DNA from: Phaffia rhodozyma
Taxonomy: Eukaryota; Basidiomycota; Tremellomycetes; Cystofilobasidiales; Mrakiaceae
NCBI GenBank assembly: GCA_014706385.1
Contig: JACGZH010000006.1
Location: 1,488,001-1,552,000, forward strand
Direction: 5' to 3'
Length of the DNA: 64,000 nucleotides
Positions 1 through 12,100 of this stretch are shown piece by piece. The notes under the pieces are model-generated. The model worked only from the letters and a program-made list of their open reading frames with translations. It searched no databases and was not told where the DNA came from. Positions within the stretch are counted from its first letter, which is position 1. Every line of letters starts with the position of its first letter. The position numbers and the translations under genes are program-made.

Positions 1-389
1 CGTCCTGGGAGTCGGAATACGTAGCTCTCTCGAACGGAGCCTCGCAGGTCGTCTGGGTCCGGTCGCTTCTCGACCAGCTCGGTTATTCTGTTCCGACCAT
101 CGTCGCCAAGACTGGCAACCAAGGAGCCATAGCGAGTGTCAGAAGCGGTCAGCTACACAACAAGACGAAACACATCGATGTCCCGTACAAGTACGCGAGG
201 GATATGTACAGACAAGGCATCCTTGACCTCGGATGGGTCAAGACAAAGGACATGCCGGCAGACTTACTCACCAAGCCACTCTCGAGAGAGACGTTCGAGT
301 ATCTGAGAGACAAAGGCGGTCTTGGTGGTCGAGTGGGAGCTCGTGAGCTGACCCCAGAGGTGAAGCAAGAAGTAGAAGATGGTGGTTGA
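1..389 (+). pseudogene. Ty1/copia pol 3' end (RNase H), cut by window edge
   Basis: An open frame enters from the left edge and ends at a TGA at 387-389. It encodes the last part of a copia RNase H: the SWESEYVALSNGASQ block, the NKTKHIDV block and the ADLLTKPL block, in the order expected for the C-terminus of a Ty1/copia polyprotein. Only this tail is inside the window, so the state of the rest of the element is unknown. It is followed by a pyrimidine-rich 3' untranslated stretch and then a purine tract and LTR start at 658, which is the normal layout of a copia 3' end. Confidence 0.85.
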
Positions 390-657
390 GTCGCGACTGT
401 TTTTGGTATTCGACATGTTGACATCTCGGCCTTTCGACTTCTTGACGCTTCATCTTTGTTCGAATCTTCTTCATTTCAGTTTATCTCTTTTCATCCTGGT
501 TGATCTCGTTTTATTTCATTTCAATTTGTTTCAATTTTTTATCTAATCATCTTCTTTCTTCATTCTTTATCTTATCCTCTTTTTACCTTTTCTTTCTTGT
601 TTTTCCTTCATCATCTTATCTTCACATCGTTGTTTAAACAGCAACGATGAGTGGGAG
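390..657 (+). other. Copia 3' untranslated region with polypurine tract
   Basis: This T-rich, strand-asymmetric stretch lies between the copia stop codon and the LTR start. It ends in GATGAGTGGGAG, a plausible polypurine tract for plus-strand priming, immediately followed by TGTTGGAATT. A similar pyrimidine-rich stretch, including TCTCGTTTTATTTC, is seen on the minus strand downstream of the copia ORF at 16.0-16.5 kb. Confidence 0.6.
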
Positions 658-1056
658 TGTTGGAATTATTGTTGGAATTATCTGTTCGAATCCTTTTCTC
701 GAACTATCTGTTCGAATTACCTTCTGGATTTCTTTATGTCAGAATCATTTCTTAGACTCGTTCTCTTCCACTTTCAACCCATTCTGTCTCAGTCGACATC
801 TTGGCAGCTATCTTCTTCCATCGTGGCTGTTTCTCTTAGTGTCGTCTTAGCTTCTCTCTTCTTATCCTTCTTCTCATCTAAGCACATTGTGTTCTCTCAC
901 ATATATGTGCGCTCGATACTTTCGTTTGTTTTCTTTTCTCTTTCTTTTTCTTTTTCTTTTTCCCTTCCTCAGTATTAACAAAAGACTGTTTGTGTGCTGA
1001 GTTAGAATATATTTGTTCTATCTTGCAGAACAAAGCGTGAATCTCTTTGGAGTTAT
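658..1056 (+). repeat. LTR-like sequence of the left-edge copia element
   Basis: It begins TGTTGGAATT directly after a polypurine-like tract. The first 12 bases are duplicated in tandem (TGTTGGAATTAT twice). Bases from about 760 to 1056 recur in inverted orientation at 8183-8479 with few differences and no indels over most of that span (paired positions sum to 9239). The 3' boundary is not defined by a clean CA end, so the end given is where similarity to the inverted copy fades. Confidence 0.65.
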
Positions 1057-1059
1057 CTG

Positions 1060-1234
1060 ATCTAGCGATTACACTAGAAACGTCGTAACCCAGCTGTTGG
1101 AGGATCGCTCTTATCCATATTACCTGCGACGACCCATGGGACAGAGCTATGTACTCTAACTCCCATGAGGACTTTGTTTGGGTCATTCGTCCAGTGGAAG
1201 AGTACAAAGATATCTTCCATAACAAAGTCCTCAT
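1060..1234 (-). pseudogene. Copia RNase H relic
   Basis: Read on the minus strand this encodes the typical copia RNase H block SSWELEYIALSHGSSQVIW, then about 25 diverging residues, before running into the back of the LTR-like sequence. It is head-to-head with a shorter plus-strand copy of the same block (1221-1280). It is a fragment with no start and no catalytic remainder. Confidence 0.7.
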
Positions 1235-1280
1235 GGGGATCAGAGTACAAAGCTCTGTCCCAAGGGTCGTCGCAGGTAAT
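1119..1280. repeat. 60-bp inverted repeat made of copia RNase H sequence
   Basis: Left arm 1119-1178 and right arm 1221-1280 are reverse complements apart from a handful of mismatches, with a 42-bp spacer. Both arms encode the same RNase H block (SSWELEYIALS on minus, SSWGSEYKALS on plus). The right arm stops exactly where the LTR at 1281 begins. The DNA could form a long hairpin. Confidence 0.85.
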
Positions 1281-1798
1281 TGTTGGAATTACACAGCCTT
1301 GTGTAACGACACCGCATCCAGGTCACGTCTCATGTGGCGGGCCTGGCCACACTGCCCAAGTCACTGCCCAAGTCACTGCCCGGCTCACTGCCTAGTCCGT
1401 CACGTGACCATACTTTGCCGACCACATTTCTTTCTTTCCTGTTCATCGTCAAGTCCATGTGTTTTGCACAGCTTGCCGATGGTCCGTTTCTCACCGAATG
1501 TCGCCGTTCACATGATCGCTTTCGGCCGGAATAACTCCGCCCATCCTTCCCGGAGTGCACTCAGACCTGCACCATCATGACCGCACAGCTGTGCTCTATC
1601 GTCCCATATCGTTATCTCATATCCTGTACTTTTTCGGCTTTCCTTCGCATTGACTCGGCTCCACCAGCCAGCTTGCTGTATATGACTCCTTCCTTCTTCC
1701 CATCTCCTTCTTGCACCTCAGTCGTCACCAGAACTACAGTCTGGTATACTGAGTCATTCGTTCTGTATTTACTCTCGACAGAACTCTTAATCTTATTA
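1281..1798 (+). repeat. Solo or orphan LTR of the 16.6-21.3 kb copia family
   Basis: This 518-bp sequence starts TGTTGGAATTACACAGCC and matches the reverse complement of 20781-21298 base by base without indels (paired positions sum to 22579). It carries the same ATG (1577) and reading frame that opens the big copia ORF there. No internal copia sequence follows it, so it is a solo LTR or a broken end. The sequence after 1798 (GATGGATGG...) does not match the other copy. Confidence 0.85.
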
Positions 1799-1879
1799 GA
1801 TGGATGGTGTTGAGAAGACTTGGATCTGGTGCATTCGTTTCTGCTTATCATTTATGTACCTAAGCCTTAGCTAGCGCAC

Positions 1880-2300
1880 TCTGTCAGCTGGCGTACTTCT
1901 CTTCTTTTCCGTCCTCCTCTTTTTCTTTTTTGCTTTGTCTTTCCTGTTTTCTGTTTCTCCTTCCTTAGCATTTGCCAGAACTGTTCCGTTGGTGCTGAGA
2001 CTGTTTCATTTTGATTTCTTAGCAATACGAAACTGTATTTGCCAACAAGCTTGATTGAGATCTGTACATACGACGGCTCTGCAACAGTGGGCCACACTGG
2101 CTACACAACGTAAGATATATCTGTAGCAGTAGAGTAAATCAGGCTCTTAATCTAACAGCAGATACGGTTTCGTATTGCTGAGAAATTGTAATAAAACAAT
2201 TCCAACGCCAGCGGAACACTATCAGTATATGCTAAGAAAGAAGAAAAAGATGACAGAAAAGGTGAACAAGGAAAAGAAAACTCGACACAAATCAGCCCGG
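1880..2300. repeat. Pair of inverted retroelement-like fragments
   Basis: The minus-strand peptide at about 1900-2045 and the plus-strand peptide at about 2165-2300 are homologous, with shared pattern LLRNQNETVSAPTEQF versus MLRNCNKTIPTPAEHY followed by MLRK and lysine-rich tails. The nucleotide arms are visibly similar but diverged, more so than the arms at 1119-1280. I do not recognise the family; a copia gag fragment is possible but not shown. Confidence 0.5.
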
Positions 2301-2399
2301 TCCGGTAGATACGTCTCATCTAAACAAACGCTATTCAGCAACCCAATGCTCTATTTTGCAGTACTCTCAATATGGTCACTGACGATATAAGCATTGTTA

Positions 2400-5300
2400 T
2401 CATTTCTATTGCCCTTTTTCTTAACGTTTTTAGACTATATATTTCGTGTTATGTTTGCATATCTTGTTGTCCATTATGTTCAGGGATTTCGATCTTCTGA
2501 GATCGTCATTCTATCTCAACTGAACTGCATAACCACTGACCTCGGCCCACTCTTCATCATTCATTTGACTCAGGATATATGTCTCACTTGATTGTTTGAT
2601 TTGTTCAGACTAGTGCCTTCAAGCTTGAATCGGCATCATGGATCATGGTCTCCTCCATCCTTAAATCAATTCTTCCTTCACTTATCCTCATATGAAGCTT
2701 GGTATCCTTTGTATTTATCGCGTAGTCAGATCACCCCTTTCTTGGTTTTCTTTTGAAAAATCATCCTTACAGTTTTCGTTGCTCAGTATTTCTTGCAATG
2801 ACAATGAGCAGGTTGCTCCTACTGCTTACATTGAGATACAGTGCGAAAGTCTTGGGAAAGATGCATGAAATGAGCATCTTTGCAAATTGTCTGAAGCCTC
2901 CAAATAAACAACGATGTGCTGTTATGAATCAAGTGACTGAATATCGTGAGTTGCTGAAGTGCAAATGCTGAATCTTGATCAGTGACCCCGACAGTACTGT
3001 AATCATTGCATCGTCATTTATATTGTCATTACCAAATTCACTGCCACTGCACAGCTTCATGAACAGGGCCGGTCCCTGCAGCTTGCAAGCCAAAACTCTT
3101 TGATCGACACTCACCTTCTTACAAGCGAATTTATATTAGATTCATCAACACGAGTAAATCATGTGGATCGCAATTTTTGTTATCATATTGCTCTTCGTCA
3201 TCATTCTATGAATGTGATCGAAAAACAATCATGATGTCAACATTTATGCACTTTATGGTCAAGCAATTTCTGACGATTTTATACACTTTGATTGTCTACA
3301 ATACCTGTGATGACCTCAGGGTTTCGTTTATTTGAATCGCATATATTGTTCAATTTCTTTTGCTGGGTGAACTTCAAATGTAAAGCAGTGAATGATACAG
3401 TGAAAGGTATACAATCAATTCTTTTGTTGCCCACCTCATGTTTGACGTCAGCATTTGCATTTGACAATCTCAAGTTATGTCAAAGACCACAAAAATAACA
3501 ACGCGTGTATAAAAAAACAAGTCTTAAATTGAATTATCACGAACGACGCTCCAAAGTTTGTCAATTTCATTCTTGCAGATGTTGTGATCAGGTGATGCGC
3601 CTCTCAAATATATTGCTCAGTCTCTGTTATAATTGTAAACCACCATGGAAGAGGAAGAGGAGTATGTACAAATCAGACTCACTGTAAGGAGTACATCAAA
3701 ATGGCGTTGTTATGATATATTATCATACAGCGAGCATTTGGTAAACTACTCTGAGATTGAGACAAACCTCGTTGCCGTAAATAAGAATAAGAATAGTCAT
3801 GTCTGCACCGCCAGAAATACTTGGAACAAGAATCTATTTTACATGGCATGTTATTTCTTGAATCTACCGCATCAGGTGGATTTTTGTTGATTCACAAATC
3901 ATTCTTTAGTCAATGATGATTGTGATGAAATTAAATACACGAGGCAGAGAGTTTCCTTTGTGATGGATCCTAGTAGCTTTACTCTCTGATTTTGAATATT
4001 GGTTCACTATGTTTGATATTAATTTAACACAAACATCAATGGAATTTACTCAATGAACCACAGTATTATGTCTATGAAAATATTTTGTACAAACAGTTCA
4101 TTTGAGAAAAAAGAAAATAATTTGTTTGACAATGATACAAAAGTAAGACACCGCTAGTTTTTTTATTTTTTGTGCACACACAAATTTTATGAAAGGAAGA
4201 AAATCAAAGTTCTTGGAACGTGAAGTGATACTTAAATGCTCACAAAGATAAATATTGCTTACATCAAAGCGTGTTTGTCAAATTTCGGCGCTCTCGAAAA
4301 ATTGCATAACAACATTACACATTGTCGATTGATATGTTGCACGTTTTTGGTCAAAATGTCAAACATGTTTGCCCTAGGTGCAATCATCTACATTGGTTCG
4401 CATCAGGTATTTCCATCTTCTTTAAAATTTCAAAACCCTTTGTTGCGGTAGAATTGTTTGGGGGTCTAGATACACACAAGTGAATATTTTGTCAATATTG
4501 AACATCACTCGAGGTGCGAAGTAGTGTGACATAATAAGCTAACATGATTATATGCAGAACGTTCTTCTTTTCTAGCTGCACTTGAATAAATTTGTCAGAT
4601 ATGATTTTCGTGGTTTTCACTCCATTGTTCACATTAGGCTTTCTAGCTTTTTCATTCCTTGAAATGTTTATCCGAGTACCACTACAAAAGCAAATGATGT
4701 AAAATTCGTTCAACCGCAATGAATTGGCTCTGTAGGCTTACGTGAAAAAGACTCAATTTGCGAACAGTTCACATTACTTAGGGAAAAAGCTTGGCCGTAA
4801 CACACTCTCTAGATGCAAGGTCCAACAAGACAACAAACAAAACATTATCGAGAGTCACTTGAGAGGTGATGTGACATCGTATATTGCCATGACATCTCTT
4901 GGCCATACAGTGCCATTATTCTAGTACTCTTCATATCTTCCTTGTGCTGCAGCTTTGACCGTCTGTTACCATCTTTTCAAAGGTCGTGTACTATTTTCGA
5001 CCCAGACTTTTCAGTGTCTTGAGCTACATCATCGTTTTGTATCAATACTCCATGACACGGATTCAGGCGAAGAAGTCGCTGTGCTTTGGCAACAATAATA
5101 ATATGATTGGTACGTATTGAGAGACATAGACTTATAGACTCTTGAAAATCAGTTGCTTAAACGGCTAAGAAGTAGTGCTAAAAAAACATGATATCACTTT
5201 GTACAAATATAAAAGATGTTGAGGTCAATCGTTAGCCAATTGGATACTTTGTGCTCCGTTTGGTTTTTAAGCATGTTGGATACTTGTAGTATCACCTTTT

Positions 5301-8170
5301 TCTCACAGCGTCATGTAAGCTTGTTAATGTTTTACAGATTGAAAAGATAAATGTTTTTATGAATCCCATCACTCGCCTCCATGAGTGATTCTGACGATGG
5401 CGAGCTCATCATCAGTTTTTGATATTTATCTTATACGCTCATCGGTTCTACCAGAATGCACTGATATGAAGTTTGGTCTGCGTCTACTTCACGTCATGTT
5501 AATTTTGCTCAACAGTAGCTCTACCACCCCATGGCATATCAATGTGATAGTTCATTTTACCTCTTTCCTTCATCGGGTTAACCATATGAAGACGCTATCG
5601 TCGTTAATTATGATCCATATTCTATGATGTGATAGCTAATTTTATCATTAGAGTCAGCATTGCCTTTCACCTTGGTAGCATCGACAGCATGATATCAAGA
5701 AAAGATTGCCATTTGAGGGATGATGTTGAGGGTGGTACGATTTTGATTGCTTGAATATGAATGAGCCTGCATCATCTCCACATTTTTGTAGAACTGTGCT
5801 CTCAATGTGTATTCGTCTCATAAATAAATTCGCCGAATCCTCAAGTGTGATGTGTGTTTGTAACGATTCTTAAGATCATGAACATTTCCCGAATGCTTCT
5901 TTCTTCCAATCTTCTTTCTCTTCAATTAAACATCGTATGTGTATTTCAACTCTGCTTCTTATCTTGGTTCCGCGAATGTTGATAAAATTTTCATCTTTTG
6001 GGGTATGACGTTTATTTAGAGTTGACGGCATGAGACAATGATTTGTAACTTACACAACGACATGTTTCATGGTGTTGTCAAACTCAAAGAGCAAAGCACA
6101 GTATTATGGTAGAAATCCATGGACAGATACTATGATCAGTGAGGAAAAGTATCAGAACATGACAATAATTGCCTTGTAAAACCTGTGTCAATCAACCATT
6201 GCGTATGGTATCGAGTGGAAGTTCTATCCTTTATCTGGCTGAACAACGTCAGACCCATCATGAAAAGGGGCGCTTTGCACGATTATTGAAACGTTTTTTA
6301 GATCAACAGTGGTATATGTCGCAGAACAATTTAAAACTGTTCGGGTTGAATACAATTTTGCTGAGAGTCATCATCATGATGGTTTTAAGGGTTCCTCGCA
6401 AATCAGACTGACTAGATACATTAATCCATTGTGAAGAAGAGCGATAGCCCGAAGGTGAGCTGTGGGGTTTTCCCACCCAATCAAATAGAAGTCACTGTCA
6501 TTCGATTGTTCTAACCTTTTCCCGATAGATCGTTCAGTGTTCAAGACTATCCACAAAGCCATTCACAACTAAATGGAGACCTTGTTCTCGTAATCAGAAT
6601 CAATTCAATGCTGAACTCTCTCATTGGAACATGATTGTTTGTTTCTATACATAATCTAGCAAAGAAAACAATGAATTTTGTACTTATATGATACCTATCT
6701 GTTTACATTTTTATATTAGATCCGATGACTGGCTTCGTCTCTTTTTGCCCGCTTTTGATTTGATTGAGGTATCAATGACTCTAACTCGGTCTTCGTGCGG
6801 ACGACCGCATTGTGAGACTGTTTTATGTCTAAATTTCGACATTACCATGCATGACGTTTACTTTTCTTCTGTTATTCCTTTATCACTTAAAGATACATAT
6901 CATAGATTCTGTTGTTCTCCATATGAAGAGTTAAGCTTGAAGATGGATAGGTGCATATAGACGCTCTGTGTGAATCTCTCGCAAGTTAACGGACAAAGAC
7001 ATAATGGACTTCATCGATTAAATGAAATCAAGCATGACGCTGCCCAATGCCTGTGATGAGACATCTTAGATAATCATGGCAAGGTTTTTTTGAACGTTAG
7101 CAAGTTTTCTTAACAACGTACAGAACATAACGTGCGTATAATGCACGTGAAGCCTCATCTCTCAAGCCTTCATCATAAGGTACTTTGTATTGCAGATCTC
7201 CCATCTTTACACCTCATAATGAAGCTCGTTGTATGAGAAGAGGAAAAAATAATCAGTATCTCTATATGATCAAACATTATGTGAGTGTGATTGTACCTAG
7301 TTCATCTGATGTGAGGTATCTTGAACTCAGATGTCAGAATTGGCGTGTAGCGTGAGAGCAACGATCACGTATTGGTACCGAGCTTGGATGAGGCTTTAAC
7401 TAAAAATCCCAGTGAAAAGACTTTTGAATAAAGCGACGATTTTTAATCGGGGTCGACACGAAATGATGATGTGCCACTGATGCTTCGTCACTCGGGCATA
7501 CAATTTGAAAGAACGCGACCTCAGGAGAGCTTAAACAAACGTTTTAATTATGTGTTGTTATTTTCCCAAGAATACCTATAGTAATCACTGTCTATAAGAT
7601 ATCGAACACTTCAGGAATAACTAGATGGTTACGTAGTCCTATCAATCACCCTATTCAACTCGGTTCTCTCAATCTGTCATGACTTCGTTTCTAGTACTGC
7701 TACAGTGACGTGGTTCGCATTCTTCTCTTTTGATTTGATGAACACTGCGGATAGTTCAAGTTCCTCTTCTTTTGTTTTTGCATTTTTCTGTAATTTGTTT
7801 AGTTCTACTAGTCGATCATGTGTTGGTTGTTGTGTTTTTATAAATAGCTTGCTAAGATACCTTCGGGTACAAGACTTTAAAGGTTTTGATCTTATTTTGG
7901 TGCTTCACGCCAGTATAGGATCAGTGTCAAAACCCGATGCCTTCAAAAACTAGGTGAAATCGATACTTGTGGTCTTTGGGCGACTAACCCAAGACATTCT
8001 ACAACATAAAACGCTCCAATGTAATCATGTACGTTAACATCATTGAAAAAAAAGACACAAACATCAACAATACAGATCATAGCAAACCCAGATATGATGA
8101 TAACGAGTGCAACACATCATTCCCAGCTCCTCGGAGGGGTACTCCGCCTAAAAGAACTAAATCGAGATTG
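2400..8170. other. AT-rich stretch without recognisable genes
   Basis: No ORF here encodes a domain I recognise, and no spliced gene could be assembled. Composition is visibly more AT-rich than the genes to the right, with frequent TG and CA dinucleotides and many short AT palindromes. It is bracketed by inverted copies of one LTR-like sequence (658-1056 and 8183-8577). It looks like old, mutated repeat DNA or heterochromatin; that reading is inference. Confidence 0.6.
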
Positions 8171-8182
8171 TTCTAATGGGAG

Positions 8183-8577
8183 AAGGCTCTGAAGAGATTC
8201 ACGGTTTGTTCTGCGAGATAGAACAAATATATTCTAACTCAGCACACAAACAGTCTTTTGTTAATACTGAGGAAGGGAAAAAGAAAAAGAAAAAGAAAGA
8301 GAAAAGAAAACAAACGAAAGTATCGAGCGCACATATATGTGAGAGAACACAATGTGCTTAGATGAGAAGAAGGATAAGAAGAGAGAAGCTAAGACGACAC
8401 TAAGAGAAACAGCCACGATGGAAGAAGATAGCTGCCAAGATGTCGACTGAGACAGAATGGGTCGAAGGTGAAAGAGGACAAGTTTAACAGATACTTCAGA
8501 CACAATCAATTTCGACACCATTAATTTGAGAAGGTAATTCGAGGAAAGGACTCGAACAGATGATTCCAACAAAATCC
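8183..8577 (-). repeat. Inverted copy of the LTR-like sequence at 658-1056
   Basis: The reverse complement begins TGTTGGAATCATCTGTTCGAG and closely follows 658-1056, best between 8183 and 8479. The low-complexity stretch of A and G at 8276-8310 is preserved in both copies. It lies about 85 bp from the gypsy LTR at 8664. Confidence 0.7.
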
Positions 8578-8663
8578 CAACAACAACCTCCACCGCTATA
8601 TCCGGACTCATGACGAGGGAAAGCCTGTCATCACTCGCCCTGACCCAACCGATTAGGCCGCTT

Positions 8664-9068
8664 TGTGAGGGCGGAAGGGCCCGGCAGCCGATTGTTGCGA
8701 CTTGGTTGGTTGTAGAGTTTTCAGATGAGGTTGTATGTGGAAAGCTCAGGCTCTCGAGGATTTAGAAAGATGCCAAAGTCATAGGCATAGGTGTAATGAT
8801 AGACAGGACGAAGATACTTCGAACGAAGATGACAAAATCCAAACTTGAGAGAAAAGAGAAAAGAGGAAAAAGAACTATTGGGAAGGGAAAGCGACGAAGT
8901 ACTTGTATCTCTTTGTCGCTCGGCATGTATGCAAGCCAGAAGGGATGCAAAACGGAAGGGATGCATGCAGGTATCGAAGTGTGGAAAATATAGAAGGTAG
9001 CAAATACGTATTGTTGAGATGGTATGCAGATACATACAAGCATATACTACTCGGTCTGATCCCTGACA
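8664..9068 (-). repeat. 3' LTR of minus-strand Ty3/gypsy element
   Basis: On the minus strand the sequence begins TGTCAGGGATCAGACC just after a purine tract (AAAGGGGGATA) and ends CCGCCCTCACA. TGTCAGGG and CCCTCACA are inverted terminal repeats with one mismatch, and the 405-bp length suits a gypsy LTR. The final bases (GCCGGGCCCTTCCGCCCTCACA region) recur at the end of the plus-strand gypsy element at 24120, which supports the LTR boundary. No matching 5' LTR is found to the right of the gag gene. Confidence 0.8.
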
Positions 9069-9109
9069 GTATCCCCCTTTCTAGGCGGAGAGAACGGAGA
9101 GCACAGAGA

Positions 9110-12100
9110 TCACGACGACGAACGACGCATCTGATTCTGCAATCCGAAAGCGTGTTGTTGGACGGCAGCGCGTTTAGCAGCATTGATGGCAGAAGTGGGA
9201 TACTTAGCATAGAATTCCAAGACGGTAGGGTCATCATCCATCAGTTCATGGTGAGAGATCCACTGATCTTCGCTCGCATCGTATCCTTCCCATCGGATAA
9301 GAAACTGTAGCCGTCTTCGGAAGAGGCGAGATTTCAGTATTTTCTCGACATGCCATAGCTTATCACCATCATCAGCGACGATCGGGTCTGGAGGTGGGGC
9401 TATCTGTCTTGCTGGCAGTGTATTGGGATAGTACCGTTCGAGAAGGGATACATGGAACGTCGGATGGATATGCATGGTCGATGGGAGAGCCAGTCGAAAT
9501 GCAGAATTGCCGACGGCTCGAATGATCTTGAAAGGACCAAGTAGCTTGAAATCGAGTTTGTCACTCGGACGGTCAGTTTTTACATTCACCCGCTTGAGAA
9601 GCACTAGCTCGCCTGGCTTGAATGGAGGTGCTGGTGTTCTATGTTCGTTCGCATACTTTTCCTGGAGATCTTGTGCGATCGACATGCCCGAACGACAGAA
9701 CGCTAGCGTCTTTTGCACATGCTTCACATGGTCCTGGGCGGCTGGGTTTGGTCCCTCCCGGATGGTGGCTGAGAAACGGGGATGGTAGCCATAGTTAGCA
9801 TAGATTGGGGTCATGTTAGTTGTGGTGGAGATCGTGTTGTTATAAGAGAACTCGGCCAACGATAATCGTTGTGACCAGTCGATCTGTAAATAGTCAGTGT
9901 ACGCTCGTAAGTACTGTTCGACGACCGAGTTGATCCGTTCTGTCTGTCCATCCGTCTGTGGATGGAACGAGGTGGAAAGGTTCTGTTTGATATCAAGCTG
10001 TGAGCACGCCGCACGCCAGAACGCGGAAGTAAACAACGTGCCTCGGTCGGAAACAATGTCTTTCGGAAGGCCATGAAGTCTGTGGATGTTTTTCTCAAAC
10101 AGCACGGCAAGGTCTACTGCCGTATCAGTTGTCATACAATGAATAAGGTGTGCCATCTTGGTCAGTCTGCACACGACAACAAGGATGACATCGAAGCCGT
10201 TAGACAGCGGCAAGTCGACGATGTGGTCAAGTGAGATCAAAGACCAAGGTCGGTCTGGAACAGGCAGTGACTGCAGAAGACCATACGGCCGATGCCGGCG
10301 AGGTTTCGATCGTTGACAGATATCATAAGAACAAATGTAGTCTCTGACAAACCTGGATATGTTCGGCCAGTAAAAGTTGCGGGACAACAGTTCGAGCGTC
10401 TTGTACCGACCGTAGTGACCCGCTGAGGGGTGGTCATGACACTGTTTAAGAATGTCAGTCTATAAGTCTTGGTCATCTGGAACATAGACCAAGCCTTGAT
10501 ATAAAATTAGTCCGTCAGGCTCAAGAGTGAGTTTCTTGAGTTGTTTTGTCAACTGGACGGGAGCTTGACGAGAGGGGTTCTTGAGAAAAGGGAGGAGTTC
10601 GGTCAGATAGTTGTCAGTCTGATAACCTGCTTTCACGCGAGTCGCAATATCCGACGTTGCGCTATCCGTAATATTTTCCAAGGCATTTTCTGGGTTATTG
10701 TCTGCTGAGTCTTCCATGGCCCCGTCCGTCTCGAAAGGTGATACCTCGACTGGTCGTAGCAGCAACTGGGGAGCCTCGTCAGATGCTCGAGCGTTACCCC
10801 CCTCTGTATAGTCGTGCCGTCGAGTGAAAGCACTTACTTTGGTGTTTTTCTTCCCAGGACGAAAGTTAAAGACATACTTGTACGAGTTCAGCACCATCGA
10901 CCATCGTACTTGTCGTCTGTTGAGGATTTTGGTCGAGTGGAAGTACTGCAGGTTTTTGTGGTCAGAATAGATCTGGATAGGATGCTGTGATCCCTCAAGA
11001 TCGTGTCGCCAGACCTTGAAGCTATCGACGATCGCCAACAGCTCCTTGTCATAGATCTCATAGTTACACTCAGCTGGGTTCATCTTCCTCGAGTGGAACG
11101 CAATCGGCCTAGACCTTCCATCAGTGTCTGGCTGCGAAAGAACACCTGCGATAGCAAAGCCTGAAGCATCAGTTTCGAGTGAGATCGGCTTCTCTGGGTC
11201 AAAGTGTGCTAGCACAGAGGCCGAGGCAAACGAGTTCTTGAGTGTCTCGAACGCCTTTCTTGCACTTTGGTCGAATGAAAACCGCACATCCTTCTTCCGC
11301 AGTCGAGTCAGTGCGACACAAGTACGAGAGTAGCAAGGAATGAACCGCCTGTAAAAGTTGGCGAAGCCCAGGAAGGCTTGTAGTTGTTTGATCGACGTCG
11401 GCTCCGGCCAGTCAAGCACGGTTTGTACTTTACCCTTGTCCATCGTGACGCCGTGGTCAGACACCACAAAGCCGAGAAACTCCCAGTGATCTGTATCAAA
11501 CTCGCACTTTTCGAGCTTGGCGTACAGTTTATGATCCCGCAGGCGAGACAGCACTTCTTTGACATGTTCTTCATGCTGAGAAGGGTCAGCAGAAAAGATC
11601 AGGATATCGTCCAGATATATGATGACAAAGTCGTCTAGTAGATCCCGGAAGATGTCGTTCATAAACTCCTGAAACGTTGCAGGCGCATTGGTAAGACCAA
11701 AGGGCATGACGAGCGACTCAAAGTGTCCATAGCGAGTGCGAAACGCCGTCTTCCACTCGTCTCCCTCCTTGATTCTTACCAGATTGTATGCGCCTCGCAA
11801 GTCGAGTTTGGTGAAGATACGAGCTTGACGGAGACGATCGATTGATTCACCGATCAACGGCAAAGCCGCACGGTTCTTGATGGTGATACTATTCAGCTTT
11901 CTATAATCCACACAGAGACGCAGACTGCCGTCTTTCTTTTTCACAAACAAGATCGGTGATCCGGCAGGCGACTTCGAGGACCGGATAAAGCCTTTTGCAA
12001 GGTTCTCGTCGAGCCATTCCCGGAGTGCAATCAGTTCAGTCTCAGAAAGGGGGTAGAGAGCCCCAAAGGGAGGGATAGATCCCTGTTCTAGATCAATCGC

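Noticed and set aside
2400..8170. Mitochondrial insert (NUMT)
   Set aside because: AT-rich, but I recognise no mitochondrial protein or rRNA segments in any frame.
11384..11638. Conserved antisense ORF repeated at 22997-23251
   Set aside because: It is identical in two places only because the underlying RT sequences are identical; it is antisense to RT.
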